Shown here piece after piece: positions 24,530 through 32,871 of a stretch of DNA of 64,000 bases. The stretch is taken from contig JAHABL010000007.1 of NCBI GenBank assembly GCA_018376445.1, forward strand, positions 62,001 to 126,000. The letters are read 5' to 3'. This DNA is from Mycobacteriales bacterium. Lineage in GTDB: Bacteria > Actinomycetota > Actinomycetes > Mycobacteriales > Mycobacteriaceae. The number at the start of each line of letters is the position of its first letter. The first letter of the stretch is position 1. The position numbers and the translations under genes were made by a program. The notes under the pieces are model-generated. The model was given only the letters and a program-made list of their open reading frames with translations, was not told the origin of the DNA and ran no database searches.

Positions 24530-26457
24530 CCTCTCTTCTGCTGGTAGTCCGTTACGGACGAGAGACTAATACAGCGGGCACCTGCCGCTTCCGCGAGGCG
24601 TTGTGCCAGGCCCAGCCGGATTCGGCCTTCTTCACAATCTACTACCAGGGTACTAGCCGGCAGCCCACGTAGCTGCTGTGCCACGGTAAGGGTCTCTTCG
24701 CGCGGCGAGTACCCGGGGCAGGTGGAAACGGTGGCCCGCCCATCGGTGAGAATGACGAGGGCCAAGGCGATGCCATCGTCTTTGGTGTGCTCTCGGTTAA
24801 GAAGAGAGACGGCCTGACGAAGAGCTCCTGCGAGCGGGGTGCGTCCTCCCACAGTGAGGTTATCGAGCGCTGCTGCCGCCCGGTCGAGCGAGCGGGTAGG
24901 GGGAAGAACCTCCCGACCCTCCGCCCCTTGGCAGTCGATAAGCGCAACTTTGTCTCGATGTTGGTAAGAGTCTGTCAGGATGTCTCCTATGAGAGTGCGT
25001 ACCGCGGAGATACGGGCTCGTGCCGCCATTGATCCGGAGGTATCGAGGAGAAAGACGACGAGCGTTTCACGAGTGCCATGGGTCTCAGCACTGCGGAGGT
25101 GCTTCCCTTGCACATGTGGAGAGGTTGGGGAGCTGAGAGCAGCCTCTGTGATCGTCGCTGCCGGGTGCAATGGCAGGCCAAGCAAGAAATCAACCGCCCG
25201 TACTCGGTAGCCGCGGTCGGACTGCCCGCGAACGCTCCCCGCTCCCCCTCCCGCCGCCGTGACGGTAGGGGGAGCTAGATGGTGGCGGAGAAGCTGGGCA
25301 TCCGTACGGATGGCAGCTGCAGTAATCGGGGCGGGACCACTATCCTTCGTCAGACTAGAGGTCATGCGCCCCGCCTCATCAAAAGGGTGGGGTGGCCGCT
25401 CCTGCGAGGTAGTGGGGAGGTCATTATTTGATGATGTCGGATCGCTCTGATCTGCAGCCAGGGGCGAGTCTGCGGAGGCGCCGGGCGGTATGTGCGGTGT
25501 GCCGGACGGAGGAGCTTGTGGTGGGGCGCTAGCCTGTAGTAGCTCAGAAATCTGATCTTCCGACATTTGGGGTGGGTCAAAGGGTGCCCGGCGCCGTCGA
25601 TGCGGGAGTGCTAGTAGCGCGGCCTCCCGCAAGTCCTCATCGGTGACGGTGGTACGTCCCTGCCATGCGGCGTGGGCACATGCTGCCCGTGTCATCACGA
25701 CATCGGCACGCAACCCATCAACCCCCGCATGGGTGGCAATTCGGGAGATGCGCAGCACGAGCTCGTCGGAGATCTCGACCGTGGGGAGCACTTCGCGGGC
25801 GATATGGAGTCGTGTGCGCAACTGGCTGGTGGCGTCCTCCCACAACCGTACGAAACCGGAAGGGTTCGCGTCATAAGCGAGCCTCCGACGTACAATCTCG
25901 ACTCGTTGGGCAGGGTCGGAAAGGGGCTCACTCTCCACGCTAAAACCAAAGCGGTCGAGAAGCTGTGGACGTAGTTCTCCCTCTTCCGGGTTCATCGTCC
26001 CCACCAAGATGAACGAGGTCTGTGCAGTATGCGAGATACCATCTCGCTCAACATGGACGAAGCCCGTGGCTGCGGCATCGAGGAGGACATCCACAAGGTG
26101 GTCTTTCAGCAGATTAATCTCATCAACGTAGAGGACACCGCCATCTGCTTGGGAGAGAAGCCCGGGTTGAAAGTGGTAGTCAGAGGATTCCAGAACTGCT
26201 GCTAAATCGAACGATCCCACCACGCGGTCTTCGGTGGCCCCAAGTGGAAGCTCAACGATGGGATGCTCCGCTTCTCCTAGAAGCGGAGCCATTCCCCGCA
26301 CTGCAGTAGTTTTGGCAGACCCTTTGGCTCCTCGAATCACCACTCCTCCGATTCGAGGATCGATGGCCAGTAGGCAGAGGGCTTCTCGCATCTGTTGCTG
26401 CCCAACGATAGCGGCGAAGGGGTAGGCAGGTGGCGGGGTAGTCGATACGGTGCTCAT
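24526..26457 (-). CDS. Magnesium-chelatase-like AAA+ / VWA fusion protein (ChlI-ChlD type)
   Basis: A 643-residue fusion of a ChlI-like AAA+ ATPase and a ChlD-like von Willebrand A domain, the order seen in the mycobacterial protein of the same locus (Rv2850c type). Walker A GAKGSAKT is at about residues 43-50, Walker B is in GVLYVDEINLL, and the sensor region is VGTMNPEEGELRPQLLDRFG. A Pro/Ser-rich linker leads to the VWA domain with MIDAS motif LDTSGSM. It may act as motor subunits for a cobaltochelatase or another metal insertion step, but no CobN-type subunit is in the window. I chose ATG at 26457 (MSTVSTT); no Shine-Dalgarno precedes it. Confidence 0.85.
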   Translation of the reverse strand: MSTVSTTPPPAYPFAAIVGQQQMREALCLLAIDPRIGGVVIRGAKGSAKTTAVRGMAPLLGEAEHPIVELPLGATEDRVVGSFDLAAVLESSDYHFQPGLLSQADGGVLYVDEINLLKDHLVDVLLDAAATGFVHVERDGISHTAQTSFILVGTMNPEEGELRPQLLDRFGFSVESEPLSDPAQRVEIVRRRLAYDANPSGFVRLWEDATSQLRTRLHIAREVLPTVEISDELVLRISRIATHAGVDGLRADVVMTRAACAHAAWQGRTTVTDEDLREAALLALPHRRRRAPFDPPQMSEDQISELLQASAPPQAPPSGTPHIPPGASADSPLAADQSDPTSSNNDLPTTSQERPPHPFDEAGRMTSSLTKDSGPAPITAAAIRTDAQLLRHHLAPPTVTAAGGGAGSVRGQSDRGYRVRAVDFLLGLPLHPAATITEAALSSPTSPHVQGKHLRSAETHGTRETLVVFLLDTSGSMAARARISAVRTLIGDILTDSYQHRDKVALIDCQGAEGREVLPPTRSLDRAAAALDNLTVGGRTPLAGALRQAVSLLNREHTKDDGIALALVILTDGRATVSTCPGYSPREETLTVAQQLRGLPASTLVVDCEEGRIRLGLAQRLAEAAGARCISLSSVTDYQQKRG

Positions 26458-26588
26458 AGGAGAAAGCTTAGGGTGTTCGCGGAACGAAATGAAGCGATCG
26501 GGCGTATACCATGGGAGGTGACCTTCTCTCCTCGCGGAAAAGCCTCTTCTGAGCAAGGCTTAGCAGCACACTTCACAAGGATGGTTGA
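26458..26588. promoter_or_regulatory. Divergent promoter region between chelatase operon and mtr
   Basis: This 131-base gap must serve both directions. On the minus strand TAAGCT lies 7 bases before the chelatase ATG, with TTCATT 17 bases further upstream, compatible with a -10/-35 pair and a leaderless transcript. On the plus strand AAGGATGG precedes mtr as ribosome-binding site. No structure resembling a cobalamin riboswitch fits in the gap. Confidence 0.4.
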
Positions 26589-28016
26589 ATGACTGCAACA
26601 CATTATGACCTTGTCGTCATCGGCACTGGCTCTGGTAACTCACTTTTTGATGAACGCTTCGGCAGCCTGAAGATCGCTCTCTGCGAAGACAAAATTTTCG
26701 GTGGCACCTGCCTCAACGTTGGGTGTATTCCCACCAAGATGTTTGTTTACCCTGCTGATCGAATTCATGACCTGCAAGACCTGGATCGTCTGGGTGTCAA
26801 CGCTCAGGTCAATGAGGTGCGATGGGCGGAAATTGTGGATCGGGTGTGGAACCGCATTGATCCTATTTCTGCTGGTGGCGAGCGTTACCGTGTAGAGGAC
26901 TGCAGCAATATCGATGTCTATGGACATGCTGAGTTCATTGGTGAAAAGCGTTTCCGAGTAGCCGACCGCAACGGCGCCGACACTCATGAGATCACCGCCG
27001 ACCGTGTTGTCCTGGCGGCTGGCTCGCGCGCGGCTGTTCCCGGAGTGGTCACTGAGTCTGGGGTGCAGTACTACACCAACGAGGACATCATGCGCATTGA
27101 CCGTGTTCCAGAGCATCTTGTCATTCTCGGTTCTGGCTATATTGCCACTGAGTTCGCCAATGTGTTTTCTGGGATGGGTGCGGAAGTGACACTGATCGGC
27201 CGTTCCCAGGTACTCCTCAAGCACCTTGACTATGAACTCGCTGAACTCTTTACGGAGATCGCAGGCGAGAAATGGGATGTGCGTCTCGGACAAGGGACGA
27301 CTGCCATTAACCAGATAGAAAAGCAGCGTGAAGACGGCTCCTCGTACCTCGAGACCACCATCACTTTTGCGGACGGCAGCACCGTCGCTGGAGATGCTTT
27401 GCTCGTTGCTACCGGCCGCACACCCAATGTCGATCGCCTGGGACTCGAGAACAACTCCGGTGTCACGGTCGAGAAGGGACGTGTCGTCGTCGATGAGTTT
27501 GGCCGTACCACCGCACCTGATGTATGGGCTTTCGGTGATATCTCGTCTCCTTACCAACTTAAGCACGTTGCTAATGCGGAGATGCGCGCTGTCCAGCATA
27601 ATCTCATGGCAGAGTCACCCGCAGACTATCGGAAGATGCCCCACCAGGTGGTCCCGGCTGCTATTTTCACCAACCCCCAGATTGCCCATGTCGGCCTCAC
27701 TGAAGAAGCGGCCCGTGCTAAGGGGGAAGCAGAGGGCTTCCCTGTGACGGTCAAAGTTCAGAAGTACGGTGATGTCGCCTACGGCTGGGCTATGGAAGAC
27801 AAGCACGGGATCGTCAAACTCATTGCGAACGCGGCAACTGGTGAGCTGCTCGGCGCACACGTACTCGGGCATGAAGCTAGTTTGCTCATTCAACCCATTA
27901 TTCAGGCCATGAGCTTCCATCTAAAGGTTTCTGACATGGCGCGGGGTCAATACTGGATTCACCCTGCATTGACCGAAGTTGTAGAGAATGCTTTGTTGGG
28001 TCTCGATATTCAGTAA
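26589..28016 (+). CDS. mtr: Mycothione reductase
   Basis: A FAD- and NADPH-dependent disulfide reductase that regenerates mycothiol, the low-molecular-weight thiol of actinobacteria. It is 475 residues. The FAD-binding start VVIGTGSGNS carries the GTGSGN variant typical of Mtr. The redox-active pair is Cys41 and Cys46 in GGTCLNVGCIPTK. The NADPH domain has ILGSGYIATEFANVFSGMG. The dimer-interface domain near the C-terminus has the catalytic His in QYWIHPALTEVVENA. Its ATG is preceded by AAGGATGG. It is a single-gene unit closed by a strong terminator, divergent from the corrinoid operon, the same neighbourhood as in mycobacteria. Confidence 0.95.
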   Translation: MTATHYDLVVIGTGSGNSLFDERFGSLKIALCEDKIFGGTCLNVGCIPTKMFVYPADRIHDLQDLDRLGVNAQVNEVRWAEIVDRVWNRIDPISAGGERYRVEDCSNIDVYGHAEFIGEKRFRVADRNGADTHEITADRVVLAAGSRAAVPGVVTESGVQYYTNEDIMRIDRVPEHLVILGSGYIATEFANVFSGMGAEVTLIGRSQVLLKHLDYELAELFTEIAGEKWDVRLGQGTTAINQIEKQREDGSSYLETTITFADGSTVAGDALLVATGRTPNVDRLGLENNSGVTVEKGRVVVDEFGRTTAPDVWAFGDISSPYQLKHVANAEMRAVQHNLMAESPADYRKMPHQVVPAAIFTNPQIAHVGLTEEAARAKGEAEGFPVTVKVQKYGDVAYGWAMEDKHGIVKLIANAATGELLGAHVLGHEASLLIQPIIQAMSFHLKVSDMARGQYWIHPALTEVVENALLGLDIQ

Positions 28017-28034
28017 CATGTGAGACAACTCTGC

Positions 28035-28078
28035 AACATGGCCACCAGCGTACTGTTGTAGCTGGTGGCCATGTTTTT
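28035..28078 (+). terminator. Rho-independent terminator of mtr
   Basis: A 15-base-pair stem (28035-28049 with 28061-28075), an 11-base loop and a T-run overlapping the 3' arm end. It starts 19 bases after the mtr stop. Confidence 0.9.
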
Positions 28079-28112
28079 ATTGGGCTTTTCACACACGGGA
28101 GAATAGACAACC

Positions 28113-29054
28113 ATGCTTCGCACTCGCTTCCTGCGCAAGACTGGAGCAACTCTTGCTGCACTAGCGTTGCTTTGTGCTCTACCGTCGGCCAGCCTTCCCC
28201 GGGCAAACGCCGATGATGCCATTGACCAAGACGACGTTCCGATGAAGGATGGCGTCCCCGCTATCCTCAACCATTGGGACTGTCGCTCTGCCAAGCATCC
28301 AACTCCGGTCATCATGATTCACGGAACGTTCTCACGTCAGTTGAGCCAGATTGACACTACCCAGATGCTGCACGATAACGGTTACTGCGTCTATGGCATC
28401 AATGCCGGCTATAACCCAGATATTCTCTACACCAAGATGAACCCAGAGTATTACGGACTTGCCCACGTTGATGAAACAACAGCTCAAGTCAATGCTTTCA
28501 TCGAAAAGGTGAAGCGTAAGACTGGCGCAAAGAAAGTTGACCTCATTGGGCACTCCCAGGGTGGTCTCATTATTCGCAATCGGATTACCCGCTACGGTGG
28601 GAAAGACGTACGTGTAGCTATGTTCCTATCGGGCACCCATCATGGCACCACTCTGATGGGTGCGGCGACCATGGTGAAATACGCTATGCCCCACCTTTTC
28701 CCGATAATCTCTGAACCGATCGTCGGCCCTGCGGTCTACGAGCAGATGGTGGACTCGCCTTTCATGACCAACCTCAACAAGCATCGGGATACCGTCTCTG
28801 GCGTAACCTACGTCGTCATGGTCACCCCGGATGACAAACAAGCCACGCCCTGGCAGTCTGGTTTCATCACCAACCCGGTAAAGGGTGCGACCGTCTTTAA
28901 TATCAACATCAAACAGTTGTGTAATATCCCTGCGGATGACGAAATAGACCATTCCGATACCCACATCGATTACCGAGCACTACGGGTCATTCGATGGGCA
29001 CTGTCCCAATCCACACAACCGGGCGCACATCCGAATTGCCTCGCTAATAAATAG
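28113..29054 (+). CDS. Secreted alpha/beta-hydrolase lipase
   Basis: A 313-residue secreted esterase/lipase of the class 2 lipase type common in Mycobacteriales and skin actinobacteria. The N-terminal signal peptide has basic residues, a hydrophobic core (about residues 10-27) and likely cleavage after ANA at residue 33. The oxyanion region VIMIHGTFS and the nucleophile elbow GHSQGG (Ser at about residue 151) are clear. A His in the C-terminal THIDYRAL segment is a candidate catalytic His. Four Cys could form exported disulfides. It likely hydrolyses acylglycerols or other esters outside the cell. The start ATG at 28113 is 35 bases after the mtr terminator. Confidence 0.88.
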   Translation: MLRTRFLRKTGATLAALALLCALPSASLPRANADDAIDQDDVPMKDGVPAILNHWDCRSAKHPTPVIMIHGTFSRQLSQIDTTQMLHDNGYCVYGINAGYNPDILYTKMNPEYYGLAHVDETTAQVNAFIEKVKRKTGAKKVDLIGHSQGGLIIRNRITRYGGKDVRVAMFLSGTHHGTTLMGAATMVKYAMPHLFPIISEPIVGPAVYEQMVDSPFMTNLNKHRDTVSGVTYVVMVTPDDKQATPWQSGFITNPVKGATVFNINIKQLCNIPADDEIDHSDTHIDYRALRVIRWALSQSTQPGAHPNCLANK

Positions 29055-29093
29055 TCACGAGGGTAACGGACCCGTCACTTCGTCTACCTCATC

Positions 29094-29130
29094 ATCACTG
29101 CCCTCGCGCACTAGCGTGCAGGGCAGTGAT
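29094..29130. terminator. Stem-loop between lipase and cobQ, overlapping the cobQ 3' end
   Basis: Arms of 11 bases (29094-29104 with 29120-29130) pair perfectly, with a nested GCAC/GTGC hairpin in the loop. The cobQ stop codon (29111-29113) lies inside the loop, and one arm encodes the last cobQ residues (DHCP). It is placed to terminate both convergent transcripts. Confidence 0.75.
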
Positions 29131-30652
29131 CTATTGCGCACCGGAGGAGATCCACCTGCGCTTCTTCCACCGCCGTGGCAGAAATCGGCGGCTCATGCAG
29201 CACAAAGCCAGTCTTGCCCACAGACTGCGCAACGTGCCGCAGCCAGAGCTGACGAACCGCATCATTGTGGAAAAAACCGTGGCAGTGTGTCCCCCACACT
29301 GTTCCGACGCGGCATCCCTCCGGTGTGCCATCCGTATAGTTGAGCAAAGGTTCTCCATCCAGATACGTAGAACACCCTTCATGAATCTCATACCCCTGCA
29401 CGGGATACGTCACCGCTTGAGCACTACCCTGTACTCCCCCGGCAGGCAGTGACACCAGGGAGCCGGAGAACTCAGCCACGGTCTTAGTAGATGCATAGCA
29501 AATCTTCACGGGGAGCAACCCCAGCCCACTTACCGACTCAGCTTCGTCGACCAGAAAGCAGCCCAGCATCTGATATCCCCCGCACAACCCCATCACCATT
29601 TTCCCCGCCGCTCCCGCCTGTGTCACTGCTTTATCGAGACCACGGCTCCGCAACCACTGAAGATCAGCCAACGTGTCTTTACTCCCTGGCAGGACAACAG
29701 CATCGGCAGTCTCCACTTCCCCTGGGTGTCTCGCCCAATACACGTCAACGCCCGGCTCATAGGACAGCGCTTCAAGATCCGTCGCATTAGCTAGGCGTGG
29801 ATAACGGATGGCCGCGATACGGAGCCGCGTCGTCCCCGCTGCTGGCTGCGGCACCCCAACATACTGGCCTTCCACTGCTTGCAAGGAGTCTTCCGCACCA
29901 TACCAGTAGCCCTGCACAAAGGGCACTACACCCAAAACGGGAACTCCAGTTCGCTCCTCTACCGTCACAAGACCTGGTTCCAGAAGGGCTTCATCACCAC
30001 GAAACTTATTGACGATGAAACCTTGCAGCAGCTCCCTATCAGCGTCATCAAGGAGCTCATAGGTTCCCACAAAGTGCGCCAGCACTCCCCCACGGTCAAT
30101 ATCCCCCACCACAATCACCGGAATGCTGGCGGCAGCTGCCAACCCCATATTCGAGATATCGGTGGCACGCAAATTCACCTCAGCTGGAGATCCGGCCCCT
30201 TCGCACACCACAATGTCGTACTCGCGACGTAACTGCTGGAGGTCTTCCACACACAGCTTCCGCAATCCTCGACGGTCGGGAAAATAGTCACGGGCCCCGA
30301 CATCGGCTACCGGTTTACCGTGCACGATGAGCTGCGATCGCTGGTCACTCCGTGGCTTGAGGAGAATCGGGTTAAGGAAGGTCGACGGAGTGATACCAGA
30401 GGCTTTGGCCTGCACATACTGCGCTCGTCCGATCTCTCCCCCGTCTGGAGTGACCGCAGCGTTGTTGGACATGTTTTGTGCTTTGAAAGGAGCCACTCGC
30501 AGTCCGCGGTGACGCAGCACTGCGCATAACGCGGTGACGAGCACAGATTTTCCCGCATTAGAGGTACAGCCAGCGATAAGAACCGCAGGAGCAAGCTCGT
30601 CCGTCGCAGCAGACTGGGCAATCTGGAGCACTGCATCAACGAGGGTCCTCAT
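29111..30652 (-). CDS. cobQ: Cobyric acid synthase
   Basis: Amidates four side chains (b, d, e, g) of adenosylcobyrinate a,c-diamide. The 513-residue protein has an N-terminal P-loop (LIAGCTSNAGKSVL), KAQNMSNNAAVT, VCEGAGSPAEVNL and VGDIDRGGV. The C-terminal glutamine amidotransferase domain has PGSKDTLADL, nucleophile Cys in GLCGGYQMLG, and His/Glu late in the domain. ATG at 30652, with GGAGGGGAGA upstream, is preferred over an open extension to 30691. It is separated from the other cob genes by mtr and the lipase gene, and lies upstream of no other corrinoid gene here. Confidence 0.95.
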   Translation of the reverse strand: MRTLVDAVLQIAQSAATDELAPAVLIAGCTSNAGKSVLVTALCAVLRHRGLRVAPFKAQNMSNNAAVTPDGGEIGRAQYVQAKASGITPSTFLNPILLKPRSDQRSQLIVHGKPVADVGARDYFPDRRGLRKLCVEDLQQLRREYDIVVCEGAGSPAEVNLRATDISNMGLAAAASIPVIVVGDIDRGGVLAHFVGTYELLDDADRELLQGFIVNKFRGDEALLEPGLVTVEERTGVPVLGVVPFVQGYWYGAEDSLQAVEGQYVGVPQPAAGTTRLRIAAIRYPRLANATDLEALSYEPGVDVYWARHPGEVETADAVVLPGSKDTLADLQWLRSRGLDKAVTQAGAAGKMVMGLCGGYQMLGCFLVDEAESVSGLGLLPVKICYASTKTVAEFSGSLVSLPAGGVQGSAQAVTYPVQGYEIHEGCSTYLDGEPLLNYTDGTPEGCRVGTVWGTHCHGFFHNDAVRQLWLRHVAQSVGKTGFVLHEPPISATAVEEAQVDLLRCAIDHCPAR

Positions 30653-30737
30653 GGGTCTCCCCTCCTTCCCTCTCGTGCACACGAAGGGCATACCGAGTGA
30701 AGCGTTCTCAGTATGCCCGTGGTGTCACGTTGACCTG

Positions 30738-31625
30738 CTAGCGGTGCGCGGGGTCCCCAGTTCCATCTGAGCGGATTGTCAGTACTTCGTACGAATCCTC
30801 TGTCACCAAGATGGTGTGTTCGAACTGGGCAGTCCAGAGGCGGTCGCGGTTTTGCACTGTCCATCCATCGTCCCAAATATCGTAGGCTAGCGAGCCAAGG
30901 TTGATCATCGGTTCAACGGTGAGCGTCATACCCGGTTCCATGATGTCAGTGACGGAAGGCTCATCGTAGTGCAACACTGCCAGACCATTGTGAAAAGTGG
31001 GGCCAACACCATGGCCAGTAAAGTCGCGCACAACGTTATAGCCGACGCGCTTGGCGTAAGACTCAATAACGCGACCGATAACATTCACCTGACGACCGGG
31101 TCGAATCGCCTTAATACCGCGCCACATCGCCTCATGGGTGCGTTCTACAAGAAGGCGGTGTTCTTCGCTGGGTTCTCCAGCAAAAAATGTTGCGTTCGTG
31201 TCGCCGTGTACGCCGTTCTTAAATGCGGTGACGTCAATGTTGACGATATCGCCTTCCTGAATCACTGTGGAATCTGGAATACCATGGCACACAATCTCAT
31301 TGAGTGACGTACAGCAGGACTTGGTAAAGCCTCGATATCCCAGTGTAGAAGGGTATGCTCCGTGGTCACACATGTACTCGTGCGCAATGCGATCCACTTC
31401 GTCGGTGGTCACGCCGGGAGCAACCGCCTCCCCGGCCACCTGGAGTGCATCAGCGGCAATTGTGGAGGCTTCCCGCATCGCCTCAATGACCTCGGGAGTC
31501 TGCACATAGGGCTCACCGATGGCTTCTTGCACATCGTCCTTCCACACATATTCAGGCCGCTCAATATCAGCGGGAACAGTACGGATAGGGGTGGGTTTGC
31601 CAGGGTATAGCGGTCCTCGAGTCAT
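30738..31625 (-). CDS. map: Methionine aminopeptidase, type I with N-terminal extension
   Basis: Removes the initiator Met from new proteins. The 295-residue protein has the metal ligands of type I enzymes: two Asp in NIDVTAFKNGVHGDTNATF, His in GHGVGP, Glu in TVEPMINLG and Glu in FEHTILV. The first ~40 residues (RGPLYPGKPTPIRTVP...) are a Pro-rich linker like that of mycobacterial MetAP1c, thought to contact the ribosome. The start ATG 31625 has GGGAGAGGA upstream. It follows ispG by 48 bases in the same direction. Confidence 0.95.
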   Translation of the reverse strand: MTRGPLYPGKPTPIRTVPADIERPEYVWKDDVQEAIGEPYVQTPEVIEAMREASTIAADALQVAGEAVAPGVTTDEVDRIAHEYMCDHGAYPSTLGYRGFTKSCCTSLNEIVCHGIPDSTVIQEGDIVNIDVTAFKNGVHGDTNATFFAGEPSEEHRLLVERTHEAMWRGIKAIRPGRQVNVIGRVIESYAKRVGYNVVRDFTGHGVGPTFHNGLAVLHYDEPSVTDIMEPGMTLTVEPMINLGSLAYDIWDDGWTVQNRDRLWTAQFEHTILVTEDSYEVLTIRSDGTGDPAHR

Positions 31626-31673
31626 CGATAGTCCTCTCCCAATAGGATATTTCAAGTGGGGTCGGTAATGGGG

Positions 31674-32801
31674 TTACTCGGCGGAAAGACCTTGCTCATC
31701 GGCGATGCGCTGAGCTTCCTCAATAAGAGTGGGGACGATCTCCTTTTCCGGCACAGTCTTAATGACTTGACCCTTCACGAAAATTTGTCCTTTGCCATTA
31801 CCTGAAGCACAGCCCAAATCAGCTTCACGAGCTTCACCTGGGCCGTTGACAACGCAACCCATAACCGCCACGCGCAACGGGAAGGATACGTCCTTGAGGC
31901 CCTCTTCGACCTCATTCGCTAGTTCAACAACGTCCACCTGGCAGCGTCCACATGAGGGGCAGGAGACGATCTCCAGGCGCTTGGGGCGAAGGTTCAAACT
32001 TCGCAGAATAGCTTCGCCGACCTTAATCTCTTCTACTGGCGGTGCAGACAGACTGACGCGAATAGTATCCCCGATGCCTTGCGCAAGGAGCGTACCGAAG
32101 GCAACTGACGACTTAACCGTGCCTTGGAAGGCGGGCCCAGCTTCGGTAACACCCAAGTGCAGTGGGTAGTCGCACTGGGCTGCCAGCAGTTCATAGGCCC
32201 GCACCATCGTCACGGGATCATGGTGTTTTACCGAGATGGCAATGTCGTGGAAATCGTGCTCTGCAAAAAGACCGGCTTCCCAGAGCGCAGATTCAACGAG
32301 CGCCTCGGGCGTGGCCTTACCGTACTTTTCTAGTAATCGTTTGTCGAGAGAACCGGCATTAATACCAATACGGATGGGGATATTGGCAGCACGGGCAGCA
32401 GTGGCCACTTCCTTCACTCGTCCATCGAACTCACGAATATTACCGGGGTTCACGCGAACAGCGGCACAGCCAGCATCAATAGCGGCGAAGATATAGCGTG
32501 GCTGGAAGTGGATGTCGGCAATGACCGGGATAGGGCTCTTTGCCGCGATGGCTGCCAATGCATCAGCATCTTCCTGTCGCGGGCAGGCAACACGTACAAT
32601 GTCGCAGCCGGCAGCGGCAAGCTCTGCGATCTGTTGCAGAGTGGCGTTAATGTCATGGGTACGAGTGGTGGTCATCGATTGGACAGAGACCGGAAAATCG
32701 GAGCCCACGCCCACATTCCCCACCATCAGCTGACGGGTTTTCCGGCGGGGATGGAGTACCGGTTCGGGAGCTTGGGGCATTCCCAGATCCACATCGGTCA
32801 C
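31674..32801 (-). CDS. ispG: 4-hydroxy-3-methylbut-2-enyl diphosphate synthase (flavodoxin/ferredoxin)
   Basis: Penultimate step of the MEP isoprenoid pathway; a [4Fe-4S] enzyme (GcpE). The 375-residue protein has VGSDFPVSVQSMTTT near the N-terminus, the TIM-barrel blocks ADIHFQPR and RVNPGNI, and the cluster ligands CPSCGRC plus the Cys in GCVVNGPGE. It sits with rip1 and dxr in the order dxr-rip1-ispG, standard for Mycobacteriales, and two of the three genes belong to the same pathway. Confidence 0.97.
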   Translation of the reverse strand: MTDVDLGMPQAPEPVLHPRRKTRQLMVGNVGVGSDFPVSVQSMTTTRTHDINATLQQIAELAAAGCDIVRVACPRQEDADALAAIAAKSPIPVIADIHFQPRYIFAAIDAGCAAVRVNPGNIREFDGRVKEVATAARAANIPIRIGINAGSLDKRLLEKYGKATPEALVESALWEAGLFAEHDFHDIAISVKHHDPVTMVRAYELLAAQCDYPLHLGVTEAGPAFQGTVKSSVAFGTLLAQGIGDTIRVSLSAPPVEEIKVGEAILRSLNLRPKRLEIVSCPSCGRCQVDVVELANEVEEGLKDVSFPLRVAVMGCVVNGPGEAREADLGCASGNGKGQIFVKGQVIKTVPEKEIVPTLIEEAQRIADEQGLSAE

Positions 32802-32871
32802 GATGATTCTCCTCTCGAAAGGCTCGGGACACCTTTCTGTATCACTTTCTAATGCTAGTCACTGCGCACGT

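Noticed and set aside
26458..26588. Cobalamin riboswitch ahead of the corrinoid operon
   Set aside because: The gap is only 131 bases and no B12-box-like conserved segment or large multi-branched fold is apparent.
26640..27599. 319-codon minus-strand frame opposite mtr
   Set aside because: Antisense of a well-supported gene; no recognisable motif.
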